DNA of 26,990 nt from a virus, in IMG/VR virus record IMGVR_UViG_3300003895_000003, positions 1 through 26,990 of that record; one strand, written 5' to 3'. This document shows, one piece after another, positions 7,967-16,404 of this stretch; within the stretch, counting starts at the first letter, position 1, and each line of letters opens with the position of its first letter. The translations under genes were made by a program, and so were the position numbers. The notes beneath the pieces are model-generated. The model did not search any database. It had not been told where the DNA came from and saw only the letters and a list, made by a program, of their open reading frames with translations.

Positions 7967-8410
7967 CTACGAAAAAATACCGATTTTCACCGTCTTTGCT
8001 TCCAACGTCCCGCTGTATTGGGACGTGACCAACAACTGCACAAAATTGCCATCGATGACGAGGTCCAAATCATAGTTGATGACTTGGTAATCGCCGAGAA
8101 TGGCATACTCTGTAAATTCAACGACACCGCCCCGAATAAACGCATTGATCTCGCTGCCAACACCCACGCCGTTGGCGTCATCTGCAAGTAGCAATAACCA
8201 TTTAACGACCCTGTAATTACCGGGCATTTCTAGCCGATCCAAGATTGTGGGGACATTTTGAATGATCCCCTCCACCCGTTTCGGGTTTTCACCAAAAGGC
8301 CAACCACCAGATAACCCCACAGGAGAGGTCACCTTGATGGATTCTTCCTTGACGGTCACCTGGATGGGTTGTTGACCGACAGTGACCCGGATGCGCTTTA
8401 TTTCGGACAT
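7967..8410 (-). CDS. Conserved phage virion-module protein, unknown function
   Basis: A 147-residue protein starting MSEIKRIRVTVGQQPIQVTV. It is mostly predicted beta strand (VTVKEESIKVTSPVG, YAILGDYQVINYDLDLVIDG, GTLEAKTVKIGIFS), with no signal peptide or membrane segment. The gene starts two bases after the stop of the upstream BppU-like gene, so the two are probably translated together. Between the head-tail joining genes and the large tail protein, a small structural or baseplate/fibre-associated role is likely. I do not recognise the family. Confidence 0.6.
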   Translation of the reverse strand: MSEIKRIRVTVGQQPIQVTVKEESIKVTSPVGLSGGWPFGENPKRVEGIIQNVPTILDRLEMPGNYRVVKWLLLLADDANGVGVGSEINAFIRGGVVEFTEYAILGDYQVINYDLDLVIDGNFVQLLVTSQYSGTLEAKTVKIGIFS

Positions 8411-8412
8411 GG

Positions 8413-8787
8413 TTACATCCGGTTTCGGCGGGTGATGTCACGATTAAAGTAGATCCGTCCGGCCAGGAGGGTAAACACCACGGGGGGATCTCCCATGGCA
8501 ACCCACTGAAAGTCGTAGAAGTAAACTCCAGGGTTAATCATCCCCGTCTCGTTGGAATCAAGGACGAACATCCCTTCCCCCTTGACCGAGTCGGGCGGTT
8601 GAAACACGATTCTCCTTTGGAATACCGCATCGGCATCCAGATCATCCGGCAGACGTTTGATGGTCAACCACAACTCATGACCGGTAATGTCGAGTAATGA
8701 ACCATCTGCATTTTCAAACCCAAATGGAAAAGCTTTAGTGTCGCCACAAAACAACCTGAAATCATGCATGTTGTCTCGGTGCGACAT
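8413..8787 (-). CDS. Small tail/baseplate protein, BppU N-terminal-like
   Basis: A 124-residue protein from MSHRDNMHDFRLFCGDTKAF. The pattern 'F-x-G-D-t-x-x-F-x-f-x-n-x-D-G-s-x-x-d-i-t-g-x-x-l-w-l-T-i-K' (HELWLTIKRLPDDLDADAVF) and the strand ending VYFYDFQWVAM are characteristic of the small beta-sandwich found at the N-terminus of baseplate upper proteins and related tail attachments. I chose 8787 because GGAGTCATCA directly precedes this ATG; the longer version would start inside the hairpin region. It is likely a fibre or baseplate adaptor. The similarity is at motif level only. Confidence 0.55.
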   Translation of the reverse strand: MSHRDNMHDFRLFCGDTKAFPFGFENADGSLLDITGHELWLTIKRLPDDLDADAVFQRRIVFQPPDSVKGEGMFVLDSNETGMINPGVYFYDFQWVAMGDPPVVFTLLAGRIYFNRDITRRNRM

Positions 8788-8808
8788 TGATGACTCCAAT
8801 ATAGGAAA

Positions 8809-8857
8809 ACGCGCCCTGCGGCGCGTCAGTAAAGACAAAGAATGCGCATTTTGCGCA
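8809..8857 (-). promoter_or_regulatory. Two consecutive stem-loops between joining protein and BppU-like genes
   Basis: Reading the minus strand, TGCGCA-AAA-TGCGCA (8857-8843) is followed by ACGCGCC-GCAG-GGCGCGT (8826-8809) and then TTTCC. The second hairpin is GC-rich with a 7-bp perfect stem and a short U tract, so it could be a weak terminator or attenuator, or an mRNA-stabilising processing site, in the 75-base gap upstream of the 8787 start. Confidence 0.45.
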
Positions 8858-8862
8858 CCCTA

Positions 8863-9225
8863 TTAGAATCCGAAGTGATCCTGTTGCCTGTTGAGAATCA
8901 TGACTGCCACCCCATTCCCTGTGGATCGCACCTCCAGGATGTTATAGGTGATCCCGTAAATCGCCACAGAGTCTCCAGTCATGGGTGGGAATCCCAAGTC
9001 GGACAACCGAATCTCCAGCACCAATCTGGGAACGATGGCATCCATCCCGTCCCCCCCCATGAGAGAAACAACTTCGTGCTTTTCATCGAAGATCCCATCC
9101 AGTTCGACAGGTGTCCCACTCAACTCCATCCTGGTCTCCATGGATGGGGTGTAGACCACGGGGATCCCGAATGTGGCCAAGCAATTTTGGTTAACCAATC
9201 CAACCAGATTGCTCCACTGACTCAT
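8863..9225 (-). CDS. Head-tail joining protein, lambda gpFII-like
   Basis: A 120-residue protein beginning MSQWSNLVGLVNQNCLATFG. The following strands (VVYTPSMETRMELSGTPVEL, IFDEKHEVVS, RLVLEIRLSDLG, PMTGDSVAIYGITYNILEVR) match the layout of FII-type connectors, which link the head completion protein to the tail. The ATG at 9225 shares one base with the upstream cement stop (TGATG), and CGGAG lies seven bases before it; a GTG at 9228 is possible. Position after the cement protein and before tail genes agrees with the role. Confidence 0.7.
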   Translation of the reverse strand: MSQWSNLVGLVNQNCLATFGIPVVYTPSMETRMELSGTPVELDGIFDEKHEVVSLMGGDGMDAIVPRLVLEIRLSDLGFPPMTGDSVAIYGITYNILEVRSTGNGVAVMILNRQQDHFGF

Positions 9226-9551
9226 CACACCACTCCGTTCAGTCTCACCCGAACGGTTGCATCACCATTGGCGGCGGCCATGACGGCACAACCAATCAAA
9301 GTGTTGGTGCCAACAGTGGTGGTGACGTTTTTTGCGGTGTTGTCCCAATAAACCTTCGCGCCCTGGGTGATGGCCCCAGCAGCCTTGGTGATGTCTGCGA
9401 CACCGACCGTAACAATCTCAACGTCGTCACCAGAGACGGCATCGGACACTGCCAAGCCGAAGAGTGACCCGACAATGACTCCATTCCCACTGGCAACGTC
9501 AGCAGGGGCGACAACAGACACTGTGTCGCCAGATTGAATCCAATTTTTCAT
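9225..9551 (-). CDS. Capsid cement/decoration protein, DUF2190 type
   Basis: A 108-residue protein, MKNWIQSGDTVSVVAPADVA, then SGNGVIVGSLFGLAV. The pattern 'G-d-t-v-x-v-x-A-p-a-x-v-x-s-G-x-g-v-x-v-G-x-l-f-G-v-A' followed by ITQGAKVYWD and a Gly/Ala-rich beta C-terminus is typical of DUF2190 capsid cement proteins, which stabilise expanded heads by binding between capsomers. AAGGA sits seven bases before the ATG. It directly follows the major capsid gene, as in most phages that have this family, and overlaps the next gene by one base. Confidence 0.82.
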   Translation of the reverse strand: MKNWIQSGDTVSVVAPADVASGNGVIVGSLFGLAVSDAVSGDDVEIVTVGVADITKAAGAITQGAKVYWDNTAKNVTTTVGTNTLIGCAVMAAANGDATVRVRLNGVV

Positions 9552-9596
9552 TGGTGTTTCCTTCTAAATGGCACCAAAAACGGTGCGGTGGACAAC

Positions 9597-11633
9597 TTAT
9601 GCGCCGGGGTTTTTGTGGAAACCACGCCAATCAATGGCTTTGGCACCAAAATCCAACCGGGCTTTGATTTCAATCCCATCCACATCAAACCCAACTTTGG
9701 TCTCGATGTAGACGCCTTGCTGGCCTTCAAGATACGCATACTCAATGGTGTCCAAAGCCGCTGGCGATGCCGCCAAATACCATGCTGTCGTGCTGTTCGT
9801 GTCCAGGCGTGGCTCGGTGATCACGGATAGGGATCGCATGGAGGTCGGAACCACGTCATCGGGTTTCGCTGGTGCCAGATTTTGAGCCAAGAGTTGTTCT
9901 GCTACCACTTCCAATGCGGCAGGGACAATCAAGAAGGAGGGGCGAATGTTGAGGATGGTTTTGCCGTCGATCCCTGTTTGAAGGCCCATGTTTTTCCGAC
10001 ACACTCCAAGCGACGCAACGGACAATCCTGTCCCGGTTGCCAGGAGGTTTTTATGGTTGGCATGAAATAACGCAGTATTGTCGGCCATCTTCGGATTGGC
10101 GGTGAAGATGCCCCAAACAATCTCATTTTCCAAATTCGCCGCAGCGGCACCGAACAATTGGGGGATTCGGGTGAAAGCTTGGAGGTCATCATTGATGATC
10201 ACCTGACGCGAAATGGAAATGATCTTGCCGAAGGTTTCAATGCGGTAGGATTCCGCAGTTTCACCCAACGATCCACGCTTGTATTCCCCACCTTCCGCGA
10301 CCTTCTCAAGGCTAGGGGCTTCACCCAATTGTACCCGCGATACGGACTTAAAATCGCTGGCGGTGACTTGGCGGCAGAAAGATTGAAACGTCCTCTGCGC
10401 GACTTCATACGCACTTCGCAAGGTTTTCTGTGCGACGTTGGCCAGCAAGATCGGAAAATCAGATCCAGTGTGCAATGCCCTGGTGGCGACCTGATCGCGG
10501 CTCATTCCCTTTAAGCTGACGTTTTCAGCAGCCAAAAATGATCTGGACATTTCCAAAAGGGTCATCCCCGACCATTCTCTCCCAGCATCCGTAATCTTGT
10601 GGGTGGTAGGGGAAAACCGATGCAGCAGGGCGTTTTCCACGGCGGCATTGCGGGTCATTTTTTCATCTTGACCACCAGCAGTGGCCACAACGCCGTGCGT
10701 GACCATCGTTGCCGCAGACCTTTGTGCCGCAACGTCAATCAATGCAGCCCTGGCAACATCGACTGCCGCGCCGGAACTCACCAATTTGTCGGCCAAACCA
10801 CGGTCTAACCCCAACTTGACCTGAGTGTCATAGATCGCCGCAGTGCGTGATCTTTCATCGGATTGAGCCTTCTGGATCATCTTTTCGACATCAATTTTCC
10901 CTGGTTCAGTTCTGACAGTCAAAGTTGGCTCTGTCATTTCAGTGGCCGTTGAACGTGTTTGCGCGTCGGCGACTGGTGGGGCCACTACGGGTTCGCTTCG
11001 GTTGGATTCTGCTGGAACCTGATCCCCCGGCAACTGTCCTTCGTCTATCGTTTTGCTCATGACTGTTCCTCTATTTTCAAGACTGCATTGGTAAATTGTT
11101 TGTCCATCAACTGCGCGAAACCCCGCACCCATGTCGGCACCGACCGGGACAATCGATATTTCTTTCGGCGTCCAATCCACCGCCTTCCACTGTGGGATTT
11201 TGCCGCGCTCCTCAGTTACTTCAACCCTGGCAATCGTATAACCGACCGAGATGTTGCGGATGATCCCATCCTTCACATCATTGAGGATCGCATTCACATC
11301 TTCACGAGTTGAAAACCGCACCGTGGCATGGCCCTCAAAACCCAATGGCCCGTTAGCAATCCATGCCCTTTCGACAACACCAATAATGCTTTCCAAGTTA
11401 CTCCGATCATGGTTCGCTAAAAGCGGTGCGCCAGCGTTAAGGGCTTCCAGGTGGACGTGTTCCGGTGCTAACGAGAGCGTTTCGTCGTAAACCTTGTCTC
11501 TCATCCAGTCGGTTCGTCGAACTGCTGCACCTGTTGACCAGACCACGTTCACGGTCCTTGCCTCGGCGTTCATCGTATCGGGGGCAAAACTCGCCATTCG
11601 GACCTGCATGGGCAGGTCAATCACTTTGGCCAT
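9597..11633 (-). CDS. Prohead protease / major capsid protein fusion
   Basis: A 678-residue polyprotein. Residues 1-175 form an HK97-type prohead protease: PLLANHDRSNLESIIGVV carries the catalytic-type His (about H75), IIRNISVGYTI the Ser (about S129), and EISIVPVGAD follows. A low-complexity linker rich in Pro/Thr/Glu runs to about residue 250, then a helical scaffold-like stretch (DERSRTAAIYDTQVKLGLDR), then a Mu-type major capsid protein (RSAYEVAQRTFQSF, ALFHANHKNLLATG, AWYLAASPAALDTIEYAYLE). The protease should cleave itself and release mature capsid subunits. AGGAG sits six bases before the ATG. No separate capsid gene exists nearby, so the single ORF must supply both. Such fusions are known in other phages. 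Confidence 0.9.
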   Translation of the reverse strand: MAKVIDLPMQVRMASFAPDTMNAEARTVNVVWSTGAAVRRTDWMRDKVYDETLSLAPEHVHLEALNAGAPLLANHDRSNLESIIGVVERAWIANGPLGFEGHATVRFSTREDVNAILNDVKDGIIRNISVGYTIARVEVTEERGKIPQWKAVDWTPKEISIVPVGADMGAGFRAVDGQTIYQCSLENRGTVMSKTIDEGQLPGDQVPAESNRSEPVVAPPVADAQTRSTATEMTEPTLTVRTEPGKIDVEKMIQKAQSDERSRTAAIYDTQVKLGLDRGLADKLVSSGAAVDVARAALIDVAAQRSAATMVTHGVVATAGGQDEKMTRNAAVENALLHRFSPTTHKITDAGREWSGMTLLEMSRSFLAAENVSLKGMSRDQVATRALHTGSDFPILLANVAQKTLRSAYEVAQRTFQSFCRQVTASDFKSVSRVQLGEAPSLEKVAEGGEYKRGSLGETAESYRIETFGKIISISRQVIINDDLQAFTRIPQLFGAAAANLENEIVWGIFTANPKMADNTALFHANHKNLLATGTGLSVASLGVCRKNMGLQTGIDGKTILNIRPSFLIVPAALEVVAEQLLAQNLAPAKPDDVVPTSMRSLSVITEPRLDTNSTTAWYLAASPAALDTIEYAYLEGQQGVYIETKVGFDVDGIEIKARLDFGAKAIDWRGFHKNPGA

Positions 11634-11655
11634 TTGATACTCCTGTGGGGCGTGG

Positions 11656-13098
11656 TTATCGTCCAGAGACGGTATATCGAGGATCTGTCGTGAGTTTCAG
11701 ATTGAGGTTGTCCAATTGTTGGTTCGTTCTTGCGATTTCGGCCAAAACCGTCTCAGGGTCATAACCTTGGCGTGCGATTGCCTCGGACAACGTCATCAAT
11801 CCCGCACGAACCAACAGGATCTCACCCATTGTGTCTCGCTGCGGATCAACCGCCTCAAACCTGGGAGGCGTCCACTGGAATGAATAATTGCCTGTTTTAA
11901 GAAGTCCTTTGGCCTGGACAACATTGAAAAACCGCCTTCCAATCGGATTGCAAAGCTGTGGGATCAACAATTGATGCTGAGTGGCTTCAATCCGACGCCG
12001 AAATTCGATAAGCCCGGCACGCAAAGACGAATAGTTGACCTGGGAAAGATCCCCCGTCAAAAGTTCGTAAGTCAGTCCCAATGCCGCCGAAACAGCGTGG
12101 TAATGCCAACGCATGTATTCGACATATCCAGAGGTTTGTGCAGGAGAACCGAACCTGATGTCTTTCCCAGGAGGTAGATATTCAATCATGCCTGGTTCAA
12201 ATTGTTCCCTCATCGGTCCTGATGGATCCCCTTTTTTGATCCCAAGTGCATCGGTCGGTGAAGCATTTACCACAAACGCGACGAAACAGGATTCCATTTT
12301 CTTGCGGAGTAATTCCGCATCATCGTAATCATCCAAGTCCTGCATCCGAAGGAGAGCAGGTGCGAACCATGTCACACCACGATGTTGCCCAGGCCGTGTT
12401 CGGTTATAGATATGGAGGATATCCGTCGCAGGAACCCGAATGCTTTTAAAACTCGCTCTTCTGGCCAAGGACGACGACCCAGGATGTGTCGGATAGAGAT
12501 GATATGCCACCCGGTTACCAAAAATGTCGAATTCGATCCCTTGTTGAATGTAGCCTCCATCATCGAAGGATTTTTCGAGGCTGTTATCCAAATGATCAGC
12601 CTCCAGCACCCTCAAAAGTAAAGGAACCTTCATGTTGGAGTCGGAAGGCATGTTAATCATCTGGAGGAGGCACTCACCACTTTCCACCATAGATGTTGCC
12701 ATCAATGTTTGGAGACCGTTAAAATCGGACCTGCCATCGGCGTCACAATTGCCAGAGAACTCATCCCAAAGAGATGTGATGTCGTCGCTCCTTGCCGAAC
12801 TGGCGGCGAGCCTCGGCGTGATGCCAGTCCCAACCAAACTCGACGCATATGTGGCGACTGCCTTTGCTGCAAATGGATTGTTCCTGACAAGATCCCTGGC
12901 GCGATTCCTGAGAATTATTGTTTGGTTTCCGATCTCGGAATTGGCGTCTAACCCTGTGGCAATCCACCCGTCGGTGCGGCGTCCAGTTTTCGCGCCTTCA
13001 TAACTCCGCAGGAGCAAAGACGTTGCATTCCTCGCTTGCGCCCTCCTTAATCCCCTTTCAGGCGAAATCGCAGAGATGACTTTTTCTAAAAAGTTCAT
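11656..13098 (-). CDS. Portal protein, lambda gpB family
   Basis: A 480-residue protein forming the dodecameric DNA gate at one head vertex. It has the family hallmarks: ARDLVRNNPFAAKAVATYAS, ESGECLLQM, the LRVLEADHLDN motif, VAYHLYPTHPG, ILHIYNRTRPGQHRGVTWFA, then YMRWHYHAVSAALGLTYELL followed by DLSQVNYSSLRAGLIEFRRR. Length is slightly below lambda B (533). Unlike lambda, no ClpP-type protease gene follows; protease activity is on the capsid fusion. The ATG is six bases after the gpW stop with GAGG just before it. Confidence 0.95.
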   Translation of the reverse strand: MNFLEKVISAISPERGLRRAQARNATSLLLRSYEGAKTGRRTDGWIATGLDANSEIGNQTIILRNRARDLVRNNPFAAKAVATYASSLVGTGITPRLAASSARSDDITSLWDEFSGNCDADGRSDFNGLQTLMATSMVESGECLLQMINMPSDSNMKVPLLLRVLEADHLDNSLEKSFDDGGYIQQGIEFDIFGNRVAYHLYPTHPGSSSLARRASFKSIRVPATDILHIYNRTRPGQHRGVTWFAPALLRMQDLDDYDDAELLRKKMESCFVAFVVNASPTDALGIKKGDPSGPMREQFEPGMIEYLPPGKDIRFGSPAQTSGYVEYMRWHYHAVSAALGLTYELLTGDLSQVNYSSLRAGLIEFRRRIEATQHQLLIPQLCNPIGRRFFNVVQAKGLLKTGNYSFQWTPPRFEAVDPQRDTMGEILLVRAGLMTLSEAIARQGYDPETVLAEIARTNQQLDNLNLKLTTDPRYTVSGR

Positions 13099-13101
13099 AA
13101 A

Positions 13102-13314
13102 TCACCCTCGACGAAAACTGCCAAATGAGAAATTCTGGATCGAAGATGAAGAACCCGTCGATGTCTGTCTTATTTCCTGTTCGATCATCCGTATTCTTCG
13201 CAACAAGTCAGCCTCCGACCCGTATTCAACCGTTTTGCCTTCGTGAACGATCCGAAGTGCGCCTGATGCATAGGCTTTTCTGAGTACATCAAGTTCTGTT
13301 TGTGTAAAACTCAT
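13102..13314 (-). CDS. Head completion protein gpW
   Basis: A 70-residue protein, MSFTQTELDVLRKAYASGAL, then VEYGSEADLLRRIRMIEQEI. This matches lambda gpW (68 residues): two helices around a beta hairpin, with the conserved 'A-x-x-x-G-x-x-x-V-x-x-x-G-k-t-V-x-y-x-S-x-x-D-L' spacing. gpW binds the portal and closes the filled head before FII joins. The ATG overlaps the terminase stop as ATGA (13314-13311), with TTGGAG upstream, pointing to translational coupling. The longer start at 13332 lies inside the terminase gene and is less likely. Confidence 0.9.
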   Translation of the reverse strand: MSFTQTELDVLRKAYASGALRIVHEGKTVEYGSEADLLRRIRMIEQEIRQTSTGSSSSIQNFSFGSFRRG

Positions 13315-15344
13315 CGCCTTGGCTCCAACCATTTTGGCTTAGATCCACCAAGCCATTTAGACCTTTTTGTTTCTACAGCTTTTCCCTGAACAATTTGGCG
13401 CATTGGTATTTTTGGATTCGTTATTGTGTTGCCCTGCGTTTGATCCTCTTGTTCGACACCTTCTTTCAACGGAAATGATTCAATCCAATCCGATTCATCC
13501 CCCAAGTTGAATCCTCTGGCATAAACACCATGGGCCGCTGCCATGGCATAAACTCGACAGTCCAGTGCTTCGTTGCGTGCGCGATCTGGTTTAACCCACG
13601 TCCTGACCGGGCGACCTTTCCTGTAAGTCGTGGCCACCCTTTCCACGGTCAACTGGCGAAAATATTCTGCATCACTATCTAAAGGAAAATGGCAGTACCC
13701 TTGGCCAGGTTCACTGATGCGAAGCCTTGCGTAGATCGATTCTTTAGCTGCATCCACACCGATGATGAAAATCGGAACCCCACGGGTGGTGTTGCGGCTG
13801 GCGCGGAGAGGCCAAATTGGTCTGCCCATTCCGCCCATGCCCTTAATGCCCCAAACCCGTTCTTCAATTTTGCCTTGGCAGAACTGATATGCCTGTTGGG
13901 TATTAGAACCGCCGGTGTCGATTGCCGTAGCAAAAATGGGGAGATCATCGACCTGCCGGGAATGCGGAAATGTCATGTGGATAACGCGATCCAGATCCTC
14001 CCACACTGCTCGCCCGGTCGGGTCGCCAGGGATGACGATATATTTGATTGACCAGGATTCTTCGTCTCTGCCCCATCCCACAATTTCCAATTCCAGTCGG
14101 TCTCGTTGAACGTCCACACCCATGGTCAAGAAAACGACGCCTGGTGGCAGAAGTATTCCAAAATCCTCCCGTCGCGCCATAAACCCTTCGCTGTCCAGTT
14201 TCTCGAAGGATTCCTCCCAAGTCTCGCCTAGTTTGGTGTTGACCCACACTTTAAGGCGGGCCGGATCCTTATAAACTTTGCCATGTTCAACCGCGATTTT
14301 CGCCCACGATGTCCATGGGGAGTAGAGGCTGGAAAGATGAAAACCGGCGATCAATCCATTGCCTGGGTTTTGGGCAAACCACTCCCCATTGGCCAGCATC
14401 CACATTTTCTTGTGTTCTGGGATGACTTCGCCACATTGCAAACACTCATACCAAGCCTGATCCCTTTTACCTTTCAGGAATTTTATTTGTTTCCAGAGGA
14501 GAGGTTGTTTCACCAAGCAATGTGGGCATGGGACATCATATCGACGCTGGTCGCTTTCTTCGTAGGCTTTTTCAATCCTCGAAAAACCTTTGATAAGCGG
14601 AGTCGAAACCATGAAAATTTTCCGGTTCGGAAAATTGGCGGTACGCTCAATCGCCAGATCAACAGGATCGCCCTCGCCATCCGCATCATGGGTATAGTTA
14701 TCAACCTCATCCAAAAACAGGAACCGAATTGGCGTGGACCGCAACCCTGTGGCTGACTCCGCACCTGTGATCTTTAAAAATCCTCCAGGAAAATCCTTCA
14801 AAAGCAGGGTGTTTCCGCTGTCTCTGGATCGAGGAGGATGCACCCGATCTCGCAAGACTTCGGATGCCTCTATCATTTTATCGATTCGCTGCTTGGAATA
14901 TGCCTCCCCTGCATTTGTGGTCGGCTGAACCATGAGGATTGGTCCAGGGGTCAAATGGATGGTAAATCCAATCCAGTTGTTCCCCGCCTCAGATCCACCT
15001 GTTTGCGCACCTTTCATCAATACCACTGTCTCCACCGGAGACGATGGGGAAAGGCAATCCATGACCTCTTTCAGATAAGGAGTCCGACTGGTACGCCAAG
15101 GGCCGGGTGCGCTCGAAGATGTGGTCGTCAGAATCCGATGCCGATCAGCCCAATCACTGACCGTGGTCGTCGGGTCTGGTCGCAATCCATCGAAAAATGC
15201 CTTGGCATATATTTTTTCAGCAGACATCCCTGCGGCCACGTCATTCTTCTCCTCTACCATGTCGTGTACGGGACCAGCGTCCAATTCAAACGTGCATATT
15301 TCCTTTTCCAACTGTCCCCAATCTAATGAGGTATTTTTATCCAT
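13311..15344 (-). CDS. Terminase large subunit, GpA family
   Basis: A 677-residue packaging motor and nuclease. The Walker A-like loop KGAQTGGSEAGNN is near residue 111 and Walker B FLFLDEVDNY near 208. A zinc-ribbon-like CPHC...CLQC pair lies near residues 285-325, and the nuclease part shows TMGVDVQRDRLELEIVGWGR and IFATAIDTGGSNTQQAY. ATG 15344 was chosen because AGAGGA precedes it by six bases; that start overlaps the small-subunit gene by eight bases. Lambda gpA is 641 residues. Being of the gpA type, it probably cuts at cos sites, although lambda-type large subunits are not exclusively cos enzymes. Confidence 0.95.
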   Translation of the reverse strand: MDKNTSLDWGQLEKEICTFELDAGPVHDMVEEKNDVAAGMSAEKIYAKAFFDGLRPDPTTTVSDWADRHRILTTTSSSAPGPWRTSRTPYLKEVMDCLSPSSPVETVVLMKGAQTGGSEAGNNWIGFTIHLTPGPILMVQPTTNAGEAYSKQRIDKMIEASEVLRDRVHPPRSRDSGNTLLLKDFPGGFLKITGAESATGLRSTPIRFLFLDEVDNYTHDADGEGDPVDLAIERTANFPNRKIFMVSTPLIKGFSRIEKAYEESDQRRYDVPCPHCLVKQPLLWKQIKFLKGKRDQAWYECLQCGEVIPEHKKMWMLANGEWFAQNPGNGLIAGFHLSSLYSPWTSWAKIAVEHGKVYKDPARLKVWVNTKLGETWEESFEKLDSEGFMARREDFGILLPPGVVFLTMGVDVQRDRLELEIVGWGRDEESWSIKYIVIPGDPTGRAVWEDLDRVIHMTFPHSRQVDDLPIFATAIDTGGSNTQQAYQFCQGKIEERVWGIKGMGGMGRPIWPLRASRNTTRGVPIFIIGVDAAKESIYARLRISEPGQGYCHFPLDSDAEYFRQLTVERVATTYRKGRPVRTWVKPDRARNEALDCRVYAMAAAHGVYARGFNLGDESDWIESFPLKEGVEQEDQTQGNTITNPKIPMRQIVQGKAVETKRSKWLGGSKPKWLEPRR

Positions 15345-15909
15345 CACCATCCTCTGATGATTGGCTTCCGGCAATCTCGGTCAGCAACTCGCGGACAAAC
15401 CGTTCCAAAACAATGCGCATTTTTCGTTCGTCAACTTCCAATTCAGCCGCCATTGCGCGATACACGCCAGATGCCCAGTTTTCCAACAATGCGCGGAATT
15501 CTCGCCCTCGTGCCAAAGCCTCTTTGCGGACCTCCTGTGCATCCAGGAGCGTCTCAAGTTCTTTTTTTTCTTTTATGTCCAGCAATCCGCCCTTTTTGAC
15601 CTCAGTGCGGATTCGGGCAATAAGAAGCTTGGTTGGCAAATCTCCAGGTGGTGCGCTTGGAATGTCCAAAGACATCGTTGATGCTGGTGGAACTGGTGGA
15701 CTTGGTGAAACTGGTGGAACTGGCTGTGTGGGTGTTAATTTTCTCTTCGGCCCCCTGGCCGGGTCTCGAATCGAGTCCAACCCTCTTTTTGCCTGTGCTT
15801 CATCAATTCTTCCGTCAACCAGTTTGATGACGCCTTTTTTGATCAGTTCACTAACGTACTGACGAGAGAATCCTTGCCGTCGCGCCCATTCTGACTGCCT
15901 GACAAGCAT
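15337..15909 (-). CDS. Terminase small subunit, Nu1-like
   Basis: A 190-residue DNA-recognition subunit. The N-terminal winged helix (SEWARRQGFSRQYVSELIKK, then GVIKLVDGRIDEAQAKRGLD) is the Nu1/excisionase-like fold that reads the packaging site. It is followed by a Pro-rich linker (TPTQPVPPVSPSPPVPPAST) and a charged helical C-terminus (LLDIKEKKELETLLDAQEVR) likely to oligomerise and bind the large subunit. It sits immediately before the large subunit and overlaps it by eight bases. No strong ribosome site precedes ATG 15909; an in-frame stop lies shortly upstream. Confidence 0.85.
   Translation of the reverse strand: MLVRQSEWARRQGFSRQYVSELIKKGVIKLVDGRIDEAQAKRGLDSIRDPARGPKRKLTPTQPVPPVSPSPPVPPASTMSLDIPSAPPGDLPTKLLIARIRTEVKKGGLLDIKEKKELETLLDAQEVRKEALARGREFRALLENWASGVYRAMAAELEVDERKMRIVLERFVRELLTEIAGSQSSEDGDG
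15683..15725 (-). repeat. Short imperfect 9-bp tandem repeat encoding the terminase linker
   Basis: Units of CTGGTGGAA and close variants repeat across this stretch on the plus strand. On the coding strand they specify the Pro/Val-rich linker of the small terminase subunit. Length variation by replication slippage would change the linker by whole codon triplets. Confidence 0.6.
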
Positions 15910-16128
15910 GATATCGATTCCGGTAAAGTGTGTCGGCCCACATCATCCTGACGCCCGGATGCATGCCGATAAGATGAGAAAATTTCGGAGAAATCAAATG
16001 AGCAAACTCACACAGACCCAACGGACCCTTGTAGCCGCTGATTCTCTCCCGGTTGGGCCTATTCAACCACATGGTTGGATTCACCAGAGGCGACCCGGCA
16101 TTGAACCAGGTCTCTCGGTTGGACGGGA
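15910..16128 (-). promoter_or_regulatory. Structured gap between HU and small terminase genes; candidate packaging site
   Basis: 219 bases without a credible gene. It holds several dyads: ACGGG-TAAT-CCCGT overlapping the HU stop (16136-16123), GACCTGG-TTCAATG-CCGGGTC (16112-16092) and CAACCA-CA-TGGTTG (16064-16077). In lambda-type phages the cos region lies just upstream of the small terminase gene and uses an IHF bend. Here an HU/IHF gene is right next to it, so this is the natural place to look for cos or pac. No ribosome-bound small ORF is convincing. Functional assignment is inference from position. Confidence 0.4.
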
Positions 16129-16404
16129 TTACCCGTTAATAGCATCCTTCAACCTTTTGCCAGCCTTAAATTTTACCAACCGGGACGCCGGGATTTGGAT
16201 CTTCTCCCCGGTGCGTGGATTGTGGCCCATCCGGGAGGCACGTTCCCTGGTGGAGAATGATCCGAAACCCGGAACATTCACATCATCACCACTTTTTAAT
16301 GCATTGGTGATCGCTGCGAATCCAGCCCTCAATACCTTTTCGGTATCGGTTTTACTCATACCGGTGGATTCAGCGACATTTTCTTTCAGTTCATTCAAAG
16401 TCAT
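16129..16404 (-). CDS. HU/IHF-family DNA-bending protein
   Basis: A 91-residue histone-like protein. From MTLNELKENVAESTGMSKTD it shows the helical dimer part, then VNVPGFGSFSTRERASRMGH and the DNA-binding arm NPRTGEKIQIPASRLVKFKA with a closing GKRLKDAING. The Pro at the arm tip (IPAS) that intercalates into DNA is present. ATG 16404 follows AGGA by eight bases; the longer upstream reading would extend into the methylase gene. Position between methylase and terminase suggests a phage-specific bending protein for packaging or late-gene regulation; which, the sequence does not say. Whether it is closer to HU or IHF is not decidable by eye. Confidence 0.92.
   Translation of the reverse strand: MTLNELKENVAESTGMSKTDTEKVLRAGFAAITNALKSGDDVNVPGFGSFSTRERASRMGHNPRTGEKIQIPASRLVKFKAGKRLKDAING

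Noticed and set aside
9570-9587. Hairpin GCACC-N6-GGTGC between capsid and cement genes.
   Set aside because: Short stem without a T tract on the transcript; it lies beside the cement ribosome site, so a terminator is unlikely.
15851-16084. 77-residue minus-strand ORF upstream of the small terminase gene.
   Set aside because: Overlaps the terminase start, lacks a ribosome site and covers the dyad region; no family features.
16086-16112. tRNA-like T arm on the minus strand (CCTGG-TTCAATG-CCGGG).
   Set aside because: The stem and 7-base loop fit, but no matching acceptor 5' strand, D arm or anticodon arm lies upstream; that stretch is the end of the HU gene.
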